A stretch of 64,000 bases of DNA. Source: Symbiodinium kawagutii. Its lineage: Eukaryota; Sar; Dinophyceae; Suessiales; Symbiodiniaceae. The notes under the pieces were generated by a model. The model ran no database searches. It worked only from the letters and a program-made list of their open reading frames with translations, and was not told where the DNA came from. This document shows, one piece after another, positions 63,771-64,000 of this stretch. The first letter of the stretch is position 1. The number at the start of each line of letters is the position of its first letter. The position numbers and the translations under genes are program-made. The stretch covers positions 66,806 to 130,805 of the forward strand of contig VSDK01006400.1 of the NCBI GenBank assembly GCA_009767595.1, given 5' to 3'.

Positions 63771-64000
63771 CAGCTACCATGGAGCAGCGACAAAATCTTT
63801 TTCAACATGCCACTGACGGGTCAGCTTCTCCAAAATCAATGCCCGAGCTGATCTCGCTCGGGTGTTGGCCTGCCATAGAAAAAATGCATCCAATGCTGCT
63901 GATAAACATTATTAATTTAGCTTCTTTGACGTGGGTATTGCCGTAATATGACTATTTACCAGTATCAACCCTTATAATCGTTGTTAGTCATTGGAATTAT

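Noticed and set aside
1..64000. Dinoflagellate spliced-leader sequence (ending TTTTGGCTCAAG) as proof of lineage or of retroposed genes
   Set aside because: I looked for it on both strands and did not find it. Short matches such as CCATTTTGG at 45144 and 55911 lack the rest.
1..64000. CRISPR arrays, bacterial operons, integrons or phage genes
   Set aside because: The repeats have no uniform spacers, frames are too short and spliced in appearance, and no known bacterial family was recognised.
1..64000. Telomeric repeat tracts
   Set aside because: No TTTAGGG or TTAGGG arrays were seen.

Overview
The window looks like nuclear DNA of a protist with short exons and many introns. A dinoflagellate, perhaps of the Symbiodiniaceae type, fits best, but this is inference. 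There are no bacterial operons, no ribosome-binding-site-led genes, no rRNA and no convincing tRNA. Protein-like reading frames are short, usually 20-130 codons, and often somewhat GC-richer than their surroundings. Many are bounded by a pyrimidine-rich AG acceptor and a GTAAG/GTGAG/GTAC donor, and nearly all lie on the plus strand. The 22-base dinoflagellate spliced leader was not seen, so the lineage is unproven. No gene was recognised by name.

Coding content. I read the splice sites by eye and kept exon candidates where acceptor, open frame and donor agree. The strongest are chains in which the reading phase is conserved over one or more junctions: 3232-4242, 5252-5730, 9228-9897, 13925-14423, 14616-14876, 22185-22928, 22964-23207, 26491-26849, 45295-45650, 48216-48643, 50234-50665 and 61390-62366. 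Single long frames worth noting are 28712-29092, 47088-47488, 60574-60881, 38586-38927 (with a GMTCASC metal-site-like motif), 57487-57605 (half of a RING-H2-like finger) and a frame of about 170 codons on the minus strand at 55267-55779. Random DNA of this composition also gives protein-like frames, and several GC-rich blocks are open in more than one frame. Every CDS call here is therefore a hypothesis.

Repeats. Three families of small non-coding inverted-repeat elements recur. Family A (about 90-185 bp, ends GGTGGTTTCTCAAAATAGGG) has about ten copies from 11.5 to 55.9 kb. Family B (about 130 bp, almost a perfect hairpin built on CCCAGGATTAATAAACCCC) has three copies, one nested inside a family A copy. 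Family C (ends GGCTATGGGTCAA) has three copies. Around them lie many microsatellites, a 770-bp CAT/ATC satellite (25.3-26.1 kb), a compound repeat broken by an assembly gap (30.1-30.7 kb) and long stretches of degenerate TGGTTGATGG-type sequence.

Layout. 0-2.2 kb: minisatellites, then four candidate exons. 2.2-11.2 kb: two multi-exon models and further exons. 11-13.4 kb and 15.5-21.8 kb: sparse, with family A and C copies. 13.4-15.5 kb and 21.9-23.8 kb: exon-rich. 25-27 kb: satellite, then a gene. 27.3-29.6 kb: dense long frames. 31-42.7 kb: scattered single exons between degenerate repeats. 42.7-45.2 kb: element-rich and exon-poor. 45.3-54.7 kb: the clearest cluster of short genes. 55-60 kb: mixed. 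60.5-63.2 kb: dense coding. The window ends in a degenerate repeat.
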